Positions 9,533-17,637 of a stretch of DNA of 64,000 nucleotides are shown piece by piece. The notes beneath the pieces are model-generated. The model saw nothing but the letters and a program-made list of their open reading frames with translations. It made no database searches and was not told the origin of the DNA. Source of the DNA: Blastococcus sp. CT_GayMR20 (lineage in GTDB: Bacteria > Actinomycetota > Actinomycetes > Mycobacteriales > Geodermatophilaceae); assembly GCF_004570345.1 (NCBI RefSeq), contig NZ_SPQM01000003.1, forward strand, positions 1 through 64,000. The letters are read 5' to 3'. The number at the start of each line of letters is the position of its first letter. Position 1 is the first letter of the stretch. A program made the position numbers and the translations under genes.

Positions 9533-11461
9533 TCAGGCGGTGACCCGCTTCCAGGGGACGAATGCGTTGTCCACTCCCCGCAGGGACGGGCGCAGCTGCG
9601 GGAAGTGGCGAAGCAGCACCGTGCGCATGTCGTTGTCGCGGATCCAGGCCAGGCCCGTCGGTGAATAGATCTCCGGCCGGTAGTCCGTCGTGAAGAACCG
9701 GTCGCTGTTGAGGCGGCGCGAGGCCATGAGGACGAAGATCCGGAACGCGGTGTCGCTGAACGCGAACCCGGTCGGCCGCTGCTCCGCGAACAGCCCGACC
9801 ATCAGGTCGACCTTCTCGACGTCGCCGTCGTAGAGCCGCTCCATCTCCTCGACCAGCTCGGCGTCGTCGGTGATGTCGGCGATCGTCCTCGGCGCCGGCA
9901 GGTGCATCAGCCGCCGGAACTCGCAGTAGCGGGGCACGCCCATCTCCCGGATCCGCAGGATGTCGGTCGCGGCGAGGTCGATCACGGTGCCGTCGGGCCG
10001 GGTGAACTCCTGCAGGAAGTGCGGGAAGTTCCGCAGCACGATGGCCCCGGGGTGCGTCGTCCCGAAGGAGTAGAAGACGTCCTCCAGATCGAACCGGGCG
10101 TCGACGTCCTTCGAATGCGGCCCGGCCATCTCCGGGAAGGAGAGCTCGGCCAGCGGTCGGTCGCCGTCGAGCGACCGCAGGTCGAACAGGTCGGGCAGCA
10201 GCGGGTGCATCCGGTAGACGCTGGTGAACTCCTCGGTCAGGCAGAACGGGACGCCGTAGTGCTGGGTCTGCGAGCCCGGGATGCCGCTGATCACCTCGCT
10301 GTCGCTGATCCGGCCGAGCGAGCGGGCGATCCGCTCCCCCGCGACGCCGAACCAGTTGGCCCGCAGGGCGAAGGCCGTCGTGGGGTGGCTGATGACGGCC
10401 GGCGTCCACTCGGCGGTGTGGATCTTGGCGAGCAGCGCGGCGATCACCAGGCGGGCGCGCTGGAAGAGCTCCTCGTCGTCCCAGGTCGGGTAGTCGGTCC
10501 GGAGCCGGTCGCAGACGGCGTTGTGCTCGCGGACGAACAACGTGGCCAGCATGCCGAGGCCGGTCCACCAGCCGGGCACCCGCGTCGGGTCGAGCTCCGG
10601 GTCCTCCGGCAGCGGGATCTTCCCCTCGGGGGTCAGCCGCAGCTTGCCGTCCTCGTGGCTGCGCACCCGGTCCTGCTCCGCAGCGGTCGAGCCGTACAGC
10701 GACGAGCCGTCCCACCAGTGCGTGATCCCGTTGACGGAGGTGACCGGGCCGGTCGCACTCTCCGGCCGGCTGGGGTCGGGCAGGATCCGTGGGATCGTCA
10801 TCGGGTTCTGGTGCCAGTCGTCGTCGGGCTCCAGCGGGATCTCCACCAGGCGGGTCGTGTCGCCCTCGCCGTGGGTGAACCAGTCGCGGATCATGAACTG
10901 CAGCCAGGCGGCGGCCAGGGTGTTGACGGTCTCGGCCGGCAGGAACGTCGTCCGGGTCATCAGCCTGCGGCTGACCTCCCGGGGGCTCGGCTCCATCAGC
11001 TGCTCACGGGTGACCGGCAGGACCTTGTCCAGCGGGATGTTGCGGCCGAAGCGGGCCTTCGCCATTCCCATCTCGGGGAAGCCGAGGTCGTTGTGCGAGC
11101 CGTCGGCGCTGCGGCTCACCAGGTGCTGCGGCGTCCGCGGCGGGGCGGTGGGGCCGCCGACGATCGGCACGACGGTGGAGGGGTCGTGCAGGTTCTCCCT
11201 CCGGAGGACGTTGCGGACGCCGATCAGGACGGCGAGCCCGCCCGGCAGGGGCAGCCGGTCCCAGCCGACCCTGCGGTCGACGATCTCGGCCACGGTGTCG
11301 TAGAGGCGCCAGAAGAGCGACTCGCGGTAGTCCCCGCCGGGCACGGGCGAGGGGGCCGGCGGCTCGACGCGGCCGGTCGCCGGATGGCCGTCGGAGTGGG
11401 CCCGGGGCTGTGGCACGGTCGTGCCGGAGAGGGTCCTGGGGCCGGGGGTCTCGGTGCTCAT
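9533..11461 (-). CDS. animal-type heme peroxidase / fatty-acid dioxygenase-like
   Basis: A 642-residue protein of the animal heme peroxidase superfamily, closest in feel to the alpha-dioxygenase/cyclooxygenase branch. It has GITHWWDGSSLYGS, the helix LFVREHNAVCDRL and a proximal-His candidate in FGTTHPG (His470). In the distal helix the sequence reads QFMIRDWFTHGEG, with Arg192 where plant alpha-dioxygenases have the distal His of QFMIHDW. No signal peptide is present. Its likely chemistry is oxygenation of fatty acids, which is inferred. A small membrane-protein gene lies 66 bp upstream in the same direction and probably shares its transcript. Confidence 0.85.
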   Translation of the reverse strand: MSTETPGPRTLSGTTVPQPRAHSDGHPATGRVEPPAPSPVPGGDYRESLFWRLYDTVAEIVDRRVGWDRLPLPGGLAVLIGVRNVLRRENLHDPSTVVPIVGGPTAPPRTPQHLVSRSADGSHNDLGFPEMGMAKARFGRNIPLDKVLPVTREQLMEPSPREVSRRLMTRTTFLPAETVNTLAAAWLQFMIRDWFTHGEGDTTRLVEIPLEPDDDWHQNPMTIPRILPDPSRPESATGPVTSVNGITHWWDGSSLYGSTAAEQDRVRSHEDGKLRLTPEGKIPLPEDPELDPTRVPGWWTGLGMLATLFVREHNAVCDRLRTDYPTWDDEELFQRARLVIAALLAKIHTAEWTPAVISHPTTAFALRANWFGVAGERIARSLGRISDSEVISGIPGSQTQHYGVPFCLTEEFTSVYRMHPLLPDLFDLRSLDGDRPLAELSFPEMAGPHSKDVDARFDLEDVFYSFGTTHPGAIVLRNFPHFLQEFTRPDGTVIDLAATDILRIREMGVPRYCEFRRLMHLPAPRTIADITDDAELVEEMERLYDGDVEKVDLMVGLFAEQRPTGFAFSDTAFRIFVLMASRRLNSDRFFTTDYRPEIYSPTGLAWIRDNDMRTVLLRHFPQLRPSLRGVDNAFVPWKRVTA

Positions 11462-11527
11462 CGGATCTCCTGGACGGCGGTGGGGCGGGGGCCTGCGGGG
11501 TCGGGGCGGGACAGGGGCGACGGAAGG

Positions 11528-11926
11528 TCATCCCCCGCCCCTGCGGGACCCCGCGAGCGCGAGGACGGCGAGGGCGGTGTTCGCCCCCGACAGCACGGCC
11601 AGGGGGCGGGCCTGACCGGACGAGACCTGCCCGTTCCTCCACAGCGTCAGGACGGTGGCCAGGTCGCCGGCGTGGATGAGGGGTGCTGCCCGCAGCGCCC
11701 GCTCGAGCGCGCGCCCCTCCAGCCGGAAGAGATCGGTGCCGATCACCACGCTCCGGACACCGAACAGCCGCAGCCCGTAGATCGCGGCCGGGTTGTGGGC
11801 CGGGTCCTCGTCGCCGAAACGGCCGATGATCATCGCGGGCGCGAGCAGTCCGGCCGTCCCGCCCAGGACGCGGACGCCCCCGAGGACGAAACGGGCGGCC
11901 GTGCCGAGAGCTCCGATGGCGGACAC
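11528..11926 (-). CDS. small hypothetical membrane-associated protein
   Basis: A 132-residue protein starting at a GTG (VSAIGALGTAARF). It has hydrophobic stretches at about 7-33 and near the C-terminus (PLAVLSGANTALAVLALAG), and the central GLRLFGVRSVVIGTDLF block is reminiscent of DUF4267-type proteins. A longer in-frame extension to 12310 is rejected because its composition is that of non-coding sequence. It is co-directional with the heme peroxidase gene 66 bp downstream, so a joint transcript is likely. I do not recognise a function. Confidence 0.55.
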   Translation of the reverse strand: MSAIGALGTAARFVLGGVRVLGGTAGLLAPAMIIGRFGDEDPAHNPAAIYGLRLFGVRSVVIGTDLFRLEGRALERALRAAPLIHAGDLATVLTLWRNGQVSSGQARPLAVLSGANTALAVLALAGSRRGGG

Positions 11927-12301
11927 TCCGGTCCTCCCCGCCCGGCTCGCACCGGACGAACTCGTCGGAGGAGGGCACGCGGGAACGCACGCGGCGCGGA
12001 ACAGGGATCTGGCGTCGCGCGCATCCCGGTTCCGACAGGGACCGGGCCGGATTCCCCCTGGGTGGATGGCGCACCGGGTCTGCCCCCGGCGGCGCACAGG
12101 TTCCTCCCGGGCTCCCGAGATCACAAGGGTTTGCCCCATCGTCGCCCGCGCCGGACCCGACGCGCGGGGCGAACCCGCGACACGCGGCAGGAGCGGTCCG
12201 CGGGGCCGGCGGACCCTTGACGGCCCCAGGGCTTCGGCGGACGCTGCTCGACCACATGCGCGGGGGTCCGGCACCACCGACACGGAACAGGGACCGATGC
12301 G
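11927..12301. other. 375-bp divergent intergenic region
   Basis: This separates the peroxidase operon (leftward) from the second patatin gene (rightward). Apart from a TTGACG hexamer near 12217 without a convincing -10 partner, I see no repeat, RNA or small gene that I can support. Confidence 0.5.
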
Positions 12302-13258
12302 ATGACGCACCCCGATCGCCGGGCCGACCTGGTGCTGGAGGGTGGCGGGGTCAAGGGGCTGGGCACCGCGGGTGTGGTCATGGGGCTGCTCGACGCGGGC
12401 TGGACGTTCCCGCGGGTCGCCGGCACCTCGGTCGGCGCGGTGGCCGCCGCGTTCGCCGCCACCGGCACCGACTCCGCGACGTTCCGGGAGGTCCTCGGAC
12501 GCCTGGACCTGCGGCGGATCCCCGATCGGCAGGTGCCGTTACCCCTGCTCAGCGAGGGTTTCTCGCTGGTGGCGCGCCGGGGCGCCTACGCGGGTGACTG
12601 GGTCCGGGACTGGCTCCTGCGCGAACTGGAGGACCTCGGCGTGCGCACCTTCGGCGACCTGCGGCGCGAGGATCCGGGAGCCGACCCGGCCGACCACCGC
12701 TACCGCCTGGTGGTGACGGCCACCGACGTCACGAACGGCCGGCTGCTGCGGCTGCCCTGGGACTATCCGCGCTTCGGCCTCGATCCCGACGAGCAGCTGG
12801 TCGCCGACGCCGTCCGGATGTCGCTGTCCATCCCGTTCTTCTTCCGGCCCTGCACGCTGCGCAACGCCGACACGGGGGACGTCGCCACGATCGTCGACGG
12901 CGGGGTGCTCTCCAACTTCGCGATCGAGATCTTCGACCGCACCGACGGCCGCCCGCCGCGGTGGCCGACGTTCGGGGTCCGGCTGCTCCCAGACCTCCCC
13001 GCGGGGCTCGGCGACCTGGTCCCGTTCTTCGGGGTCCCGATGCTGCCTGCGGTGCGGCTGCTGGAGCAGGTCGTGGCGACCGCCCTGGTCGGCCGTGACC
13101 AGACGCACCTGGACCGGCCGGGTGTCCGGGAACGGACGATGACCGTGGACACGGCGGGCACCGCCATCACCGAGTTCGGCATCGGGCCGGAGGAGCGCCG
13201 CCGCCTCATCGAGCAGGGCGAGCAGACGGCCCGGGACTTCCTCGGACGCCGGGCCTAG
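12302..13258 (+). CDS. patatin-like phospholipase family protein
   Basis: A 318-residue patatin-domain protein, distinct from the one at 5658. The glycine loop is EGGGVKGLG (13-21), the nucleophile elbow is GTSVG (41-45, Ser43) and the catalytic Asp is in IVDGGVLSNF (about 200). Its longer lid region fits the bacterial RssA/YchK-type group. There is no signal peptide. The stop codon TAG lies inside CTAG (13255-13258), which also encodes the stop of the convergent cyclase gene, so the two genes overlap by 4 bp. Confidence 0.88.
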   Translation: MTHPDRRADLVLEGGGVKGLGTAGVVMGLLDAGWTFPRVAGTSVGAVAAAFAATGTDSATFREVLGRLDLRRIPDRQVPLPLLSEGFSLVARRGAYAGDWVRDWLLRELEDLGVRTFGDLRREDPGADPADHRYRLVVTATDVTNGRLLRLPWDYPRFGLDPDEQLVADAVRMSLSIPFFFRPCTLRNADTGDVATIVDGGVLSNFAIEIFDRTDGRPPRWPTFGVRLLPDLPAGLGDLVPFFGVPMLPAVRLLEQVVATALVGRDQTHLDRPGVRERTMTVDTAGTAITEFGIGPEERRRLIEQGEQTARDFLGRRA

Positions 13259-14775
13259 ACGTCGCGGCGCACCCAGGTCGTCGTCGTCTCGTCGCGGCCG
13301 CGGAGCTCGACCTGCGCGCCGGGCTGCCAGTGCGCGCGTTCGCCGTCGGCCGCGGCCAGCACGGTGGCCTCGCTCGCCACCGCCCGGCCGGGGTGGTCCT
13401 TCGCCAGCTCGGTGAGCCGCGCCGCCTCGTTCACCGGGTCGCCGATGACCGTGTACTCGAGGCGGCTGGCCGCGCCGACCTGCCCGGCCCAGACCCGGCC
13501 GCAGGCGACCCCGACGCCGACGTCGACCTCGCCCGCGCTGCGGACGGCGTCGCAGATCCGGCGGGCCGCCGCGAGGGCGGCCCCGGCCGGGTCGGGGTGG
13601 TCGGTGGGGGCGCCGAAGACGCAGAGGGCCGCATCGCCCTCGAACTTGTTCACCAGCCCGCCGCCGTCGGTCATGGTCTCGACGACGATCTCGAAGAAGC
13701 GGTTGAGGAGGCCCACCATCTCCGCCGGACCGGTGCGCCGGACCAGTGACGTCGAACCGGCGATGTCGACGAACAGCGCCGCGACCGTGCGTTCCTCCCC
13801 ACCCAGGGAGACGCCGGTGTCCAGTGCCCGCTGCGCCACCGTCGTCCCGACGTGGCGGCCGAACAGGTCCCGCATCCGCTCGCGCTCGGCCAGTCCGGCG
13901 GCCATGGTGTTGACGCCCTCCTGCAGGAGGCCGATCTCGCCGGCGTCGTCCACCACCACGCTCACCCGGTAGTCGCCGTGGCCCACCCGCTGCACCGCCT
14001 GGCGCAGGTCGCGCAGCGGCTGCCCGACGGCCCGGGCGGTGAGCACGGTCGCGAGCCCGCCGACCAGCAGCGCGACCACGACCAGGAAGACCACCGCCCC
14101 CTTCCCCGGTCCTTGCGGATTGCTGGGGTCCAGGTACAGCAGGACGACGCCGAGCATCGGGACCCCGCTGGTGAGCCCCCAGGTGAGCAGCAGGCGGGGG
14201 CGCACGCCGAGGGTCAGGGCGCCCGCGGGCGGGTGGGCGGCGAGGGCGATGGCGGTGACCGACCGGGCCGCCCGCGCGACGAGGAGGTACGTGACCCCGG
14301 CCGTGGCCATGCCGCCCAGCAGCGTCGCCACGCTCGTGCGCAGGCCCACGAGCGGATCGGGGAAGGACGCGGCGGTGACAGGTCCGACGAGGACGGCGCC
14401 GACCAGCCAGATGGAGCCGGCGATCAGGGCGGTGTCGACCGGCAGCCGCAGGGCGTGCGCGGCCTCGTCCCCGGTCGGGCGTCGCCCCTCCATGAGCCAG
14501 CGGTTGGTGACCCGCTGCCGCCGGAGGCCGGCGACGGTGCCCACGGGGAAGGCGACCGCGAGGTAGATCGCCGCGGCGAGCAGCACCGGACCCCGGCCGG
14601 TGTCCCCGGCGCCGTCGTCCACGCCGATCAGCAGGAGGACGACGGTGGCCACCCCGACCAGGTTCGCCACGATGACCAGCAGCACGATGGCCGGCACGGC
14701 CCCGCGACCGGACGGCGCCCAGTAGGTCCAGGCGCCGTCGTCGCGGACCGTCTCGGGGTCGTCCGGACTGGTCAC
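13255..14775 (-). CDS. membrane-bound class III adenylate/guanylate cyclase with HAMP domain
   Basis: A 506-residue protein with six predicted membrane helices in the first about 250 residues, then a HAMP linker (ARAVGQPLRDLRQAVQRVG) and a C-terminal class III cyclase domain. Metal-binding Asp residues occur in ALFVDIAGST and KFEGDAALCVFG, and the Asn/Arg transition-state pair lies in VNEAARLTE. This is the six-helix plus HAMP plus catalytic domain architecture common in mycobacteria (Rv1318c-like). Product specificity (cAMP or cGMP) is not proven. Its stop shares CTAG with the convergent patatin gene. Confidence 0.9.
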   Translation of the reverse strand: MTSPDDPETVRDDGAWTYWAPSGRGAVPAIVLLVIVANLVGVATVVLLLIGVDDGAGDTGRGPVLLAAAIYLAVAFPVGTVAGLRRQRVTNRWLMEGRRPTGDEAAHALRLPVDTALIAGSIWLVGAVLVGPVTAASFPDPLVGLRTSVATLLGGMATAGVTYLLVARAARSVTAIALAAHPPAGALTLGVRPRLLLTWGLTSGVPMLGVVLLYLDPSNPQGPGKGAVVFLVVVALLVGGLATVLTARAVGQPLRDLRQAVQRVGHGDYRVSVVVDDAGEIGLLQEGVNTMAAGLAERERMRDLFGRHVGTTVAQRALDTGVSLGGEERTVAALFVDIAGSTSLVRRTGPAEMVGLLNRFFEIVVETMTDGGGLVNKFEGDAALCVFGAPTDHPDPAGAALAAARRICDAVRSAGEVDVGVGVACGRVWAGQVGAASRLEYTVIGDPVNEAARLTELAKDHPGRAVASEATVLAAADGERAHWQPGAQVELRGRDETTTTWVRRDV

Positions 14776-14839
14776 CGGCTCATGATCGCGGAGCAGCCGG
14801 GATGGTGCCCGGCCGGTCCCCCGGCCGGGGGACGACGAC

Positions 14840-15286
14840 TCACCCCTGCTCGAGCAGCGAGCGCAGCCTCGCCAGGTCCTGCTGGTTGGCCCGGCGCATC
14901 GCCGCGGCCATGACCGGGCCGGCCACGGCGGCGAACCCGCTGGGACGGCCGCGGTTCCGCAGCGTCATGCGGGTCGCCCCGTCGTCCAGTGCCTGCCACG
15001 TGTAGGTGGTCTCCATCGGGAAGGGACCCTGCGCGGTGCGCATCACGAGCCGCTCACCGGGGACGAGCTCGGTCACCTCGTACGTGTAGGCCAGCCGGCG
15101 GCCGAGGAAGCGCGCCACGAACGCCATGCGGGAACCGACGGCGACCGGTGGCGGCGTCTCCCACTCGACCGAGGCGATGTTGACGTACCACTCGGGCGCG
15201 TTCGTGGGGTCGGCCGCGTACGCGGACACCTCGCGGACCGGACGCCGGATCACCGTCTCGGTCAGGACGTCGACGTCCTTCGCCAT
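14840..15286 (-). CDS. SRPBCC (START-like) family protein
   Basis: A 148-residue single-domain protein with the helix-grip pattern: an N-terminal strand (VLTETVIRRPVREVSAYAADPTNAPEWY), then VGSRMAFVARFLGRRLAYTYEV and a C-terminal helix rich in Ala and Arg. Such proteins bind hydrophobic ligands or act as polyketide-cyclase-like enzymes; none can be assigned here. The ATG at 15286 is chosen because GAGAGGGG lies 6 nt upstream, better than the in-frame start six codons earlier. Confidence 0.78.
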   Translation of the reverse strand: MAKDVDVLTETVIRRPVREVSAYAADPTNAPEWYVNIASVEWETPPPVAVGSRMAFVARFLGRRLAYTYEVTELVPGERLVMRTAQGPFPMETTYTWQALDDGATRMTLRNRGRPSGFAAVAGPVMAAAMRRANQQDLARLRSLLEQG

Positions 15287-15308
15287 CGCGATCCCCTCTC
15301 GCACGCCG

Positions 15309-15449
15309 TCAGCGCGGTGCGGAGCACCTGCCCCACTGCATCCCGTCCGGGTCGCGGAGCCGGCCGGCCACCGCGATGGCCTGCACCGTCGAGCCGGTGT
15401 CCCCCGGGATCTCCGACGTCCATCGCTTCGCCCCTCGTGGACAGGTCAC
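15309..15449 (-). CDS. possible small protein, 46 residues
   Basis: A GTG-initiated frame (VTCPRGAKRWTSEIPGDTG..., ending GRCSAPR) with about 90% G/C at third positions and GGAGAGGA about 16 nt upstream. The DPDGMQWGRC segment resembles the end of VOC or YCII-type domains, so it may be a remnant of such a gene. It fills the gap between the SRPBCC and EthD-like genes, but evidence for translation is weak. Confidence 0.25.
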   Translation of the reverse strand: MTCPRGAKRWTSEIPGDTGSTVQAIAVAGRLRDPDGMQWGRCSAPR

Positions 15450-15506
15450 CCCGCCGGAAGGGTCCTCTCCGCGGGCGAGGCGGGACAAGACGTCCGTCCG
15501 CGCCCC

Positions 15507-16214
15507 TCAGGGCCACAGCCAGCGTTCCTCGTACGTCCAGGCGAGTTCCGATGCGGCCGGCTCCGCCACCGGGGTCAGCCCGTCCAGGACCGTTCCCGCC
15601 GCCGGTGACGCCGTCGCGACCTCCAGCTCGGCCCGACCGGGGAACAGGAACTCGACGACGGCGTCGAACCGGGGCGAGCCGGCGTCGTCGGGACGGGGTA
15701 GGGCGTACGTGGCTCGCCGGACCGCCGGCAGCGAGGTCGAGCCGAGTGCGGTCGCGGCGTGGATCGCGGCGTCGAACTCTCCCCGCGGTGTGTCGGCGCG
15801 CCGGCCGATAAGCAGCGTCAGCTTCCAGCCCTCCGGGTCGCCGGTCGCCATCGGCGGACCGGCGAGGACGACGTGCTCGGTGCAGTACAGCCAGGCCAGG
15901 CGGTCGCGGTCGACGAGGTTCGTCTCGTCCGCGTGGGATTCCCGGAAGTCGGGGTTGGTGTGCAGTGCCCGGGCATCGGCCAGGCTGTCGAACCAGACAG
16001 CGGGCAGACCGTCGTAACGAGTGTGCGGCCAGCCGGCCACGTCGGGCGCTGCCCCGAACGTGTGGTCCTGCACGTAGCGCCGGATGTCGCGGACCCGCAT
16101 CGCGAGCCGGCCGTGCGGCTCGCGCCAGTGGGCGTGGAACTGCTCGTCGGTGAGGCCGTCCCTCCTCACCATCAACGCGTAGACCTTGACCGGGCCGTCG
16201 ATGTGGCTGCTAAT
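15507..16214 (-). CDS. EthD-domain (dimeric alpha-beta barrel) protein, probable ATT start
   Basis: A 235-residue protein with two EthD/ferredoxin-like repeats. The first begins VKVYALMVRRDGLTDEQFHAHWREPHG and the second WKLTLLIGRRADTPRGEF. EthD proteins support ether or aromatic ring degradation, or act as small monooxygenase-like barrels. The first beta strand lies upstream of the only ATG (16175), which has no ribosome-binding site. An ATT at 16214 has AGGAGG seven nt upstream and overlaps the TetR stop (ATTAG), so I take ATT as the start. It is cotranscribed with the TetR gene. Confidence 0.75.
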   Translation of the reverse strand: MSSHIDGPVKVYALMVRRDGLTDEQFHAHWREPHGRLAMRVRDIRRYVQDHTFGAAPDVAGWPHTRYDGLPAVWFDSLADARALHTNPDFRESHADETNLVDRDRLAWLYCTEHVVLAGPPMATGDPEGWKLTLLIGRRADTPRGEFDAAIHAATALGSTSLPAVRRATYALPRPDDAGSPRFDAVVEFLFPGRAELEVATASPAAGTVLDGLTPVAEPAASELAWTYEERWLWP

Positions 16215-16878
16215 GGCTGGCCTCCTGGATGCAGCGGCGCGCCTGGGTGACGGTCATCGGTCTCGTCGTCAGTCCGACATCGCCGTCCGGGCGGGCTCGG
16301 AGACCGGCGATCATCAGGTCGACGTGGCGCTGCCAGGCGCGAGGTGCCGCCGTCCGGGTCATCTCGAGGATGCCGCGCAGGGACCAGAGCGTCATCCACA
16401 CGTCAGTGGCCGCGAGGTCCGGGCGGATCCGGCCGGCCTCCTGCGCGTCGGCGAGCAGGTCGGCGAGCAGGACGAGGAACTCGTCGACCGCAGCCTGTTC
16501 CACCGTGGACCGGCTCCACAGGAACTGCATGTAGCCGGGGTCGCGCGCCTGCGCCCGCCCGGCGTCGCGGAGCAGTCGTTCGAGCCCGGTGCCGTCCTGG
16601 GCGCCCCGTGCCCGCCGGGCGAGCTCGAGCAGGCGATGGCGGACGTCGGCCACGAGCTCGTCGACGAGCGCCTGCCTGGTGGTGAAGTTCCGGTAGAAGG
16701 TGCCCATCCCGACGCCGGCTGCCTGCGCGATCTCCTCGACCCGTGCGTCCGGTCCCCGCTGGGCGAACACCTCGCGAGCGGCCTGGAGCAACCGTGCGCG
16801 GTTCTCGACGGCTTCGCGCCGGACCGCGCGCCGCCGGACGGGCGCGCTTTTCCCGCCGTCACTGCCGACGTCCTCCAT
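16210..16878 (-). CDS. TetR/AcrR-family transcriptional repressor
   Basis: A 222-residue regulator. The N-terminal helix-turn-helix is at about residues 25-72 (NRARLLQAAREVFAQRG, then VEEIAQAAGVGMGTFYRNF), and an all-alpha ligand domain follows. The ATG has AGGAGGGG just upstream. It overlaps the EthD-like gene downstream and is divergent from the carboxymuconolactone-decarboxylase-like gene. A near-perfect palindrome between the two is the probable operator, so it likely represses itself, the EthD gene and the divergent gene until an aromatic or reactive ligand binds; this is inferred from layout. Confidence 0.9.
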   Translation of the reverse strand: MEDVGSDGGKSAPVRRRAVRREAVENRARLLQAAREVFAQRGPDARVEEIAQAAGVGMGTFYRNFTTRQALVDELVADVRHRLLELARRARGAQDGTGLERLLRDAGRAQARDPGYMQFLWSRSTVEQAAVDEFLVLLADLLADAQEAGRIRPDLAATDVWMTLWSLRGILEMTRTAAPRAWQRHVDLMIAGLRARPDGDVGLTTRPMTVTQARRCIQEASH

Positions 16879-16905
16879 GACCGGCCCCTCCTGGACACGC
16901 CAACC

Positions 16906-16931
16906 TTATGCGGAATCTTAATTCCGCTTAA
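16906..16931. promoter_or_regulatory. palindromic TetR operator
   Basis: GCGGAAT (16910-16916) and ATTCCGC (16921-16927) are perfect inverted repeats around CTTA. Outer TTA (16906-16908) and TAA (16929-16931) extend the symmetry with one T-T mismatch. The site lies 28 bp upstream of the TetR start and 65 bp upstream of the divergent gene, in a locally AT-rich patch where promoters would overlap. Confidence 0.75.
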
Positions 16932-16995
16932 CGTCTTGCGCGACGTCCCGGCGGAACCCAATACTGGCCGCATCCCCGAACCCATGGAGGCCGCG

Positions 16996-17559
16996 ATGTC
17001 CCGCGTTCCGCCCGCTCCAGCCGAGCAGTACTCGCCCCTGGTCGGCGCCGACGCTCCGCTGCGGCAGCAGGTCTACGCGCAGGCGCCGGGCATCGTGGGC
17101 CCCTACCTCACGTACATGAAGGCGCTCCGCGCGAACGGGACGCTGCCACCCAGGCTGGTGGAGCTCGTGCGTCTCCGGGTGTCCTTCCACAACCAGTGCC
17201 GCTCCTGCATGTCCATCCGGTACACCGACGGCCTGGACGGCGGTCTGACCGAGGGCCTGGTGTGCTCGCTGGAGAAGCCGCAGGAGTCCGAGGATCTGAC
17301 GCCGGCCGAGAAGGCAGCGATCGCGTTCGCGGACGCGTTCGCGACCGACCACCTGTCGATCACCGACGAGATGTTCGCGACCCTGTACGACCACTTCACG
17401 ACCCAGGAGGTCATGGAGCTCTGCTTCCAGGTGGCGACGTTCGTCGGGTACGGCCGCATGGGCGCCGTCCTCGCGATGACCGACGACCTGCCCAGCGAGT
17501 ACAGCGACCCGGACGCAGTCCTCGCCCCGTGGCGGCAGGCCCCGCAGGAGATCGTCTGA
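16996..17559 (+). CDS. carboxymuconolactone decarboxylase / AhpD-like protein
   Basis: A 187-residue alpha-helical protein of the CMD family. The characteristic helix with a redox-type pair is CRSCMSIRY, followed by a later SITDEMFATLYDHFTTQEVMELC segment. Proteins with the CxxC version act as AhpD-like alkylhydroperoxidases; versions acting on carboxymuconolactone usually lack it. The start at 16996 has GGAGG 5 nt upstream. Control by the divergent TetR repressor is inferred from the operator. With the EthD-like gene it suggests a small oxidative or aromatic-degradation module. Confidence 0.85.
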   Translation: MSRVPPAPAEQYSPLVGADAPLRQQVYAQAPGIVGPYLTYMKALRANGTLPPRLVELVRLRVSFHNQCRSCMSIRYTDGLDGGLTEGLVCSLEKPQESEDLTPAEKAAIAFADAFATDHLSITDEMFATLYDHFTTQEVMELCFQVATFVGYGRMGAVLAMTDDLPSEYSDPDAVLAPWRQAPQEIV

Positions 17560-17570
17560 CCGACGTCGGA

Positions 17571-17593
17571 GCGGCGGACGCATCACCCGCCGC
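17571..17593. terminator. hairpin between convergent genes
   Basis: GCGGCGG (17571-17577) pairs with CCGCCGC (17587-17593) around a 9-nt loop, 12 bp after the CMD-family stop and 45 bp from the convergent FAD-enzyme stop. Confidence 0.45.
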
Positions 17594-17637
17594 GCTGGAC
17601 GCTCCGGAGAGCCAGGGAACCCCCCGTCCGACGCACG

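Noticed and set aside
12302..13258. The two patatin genes as a recent duplication
   Set aside because: They share only the catalytic motifs; length and the rest of the sequence differ throughout.
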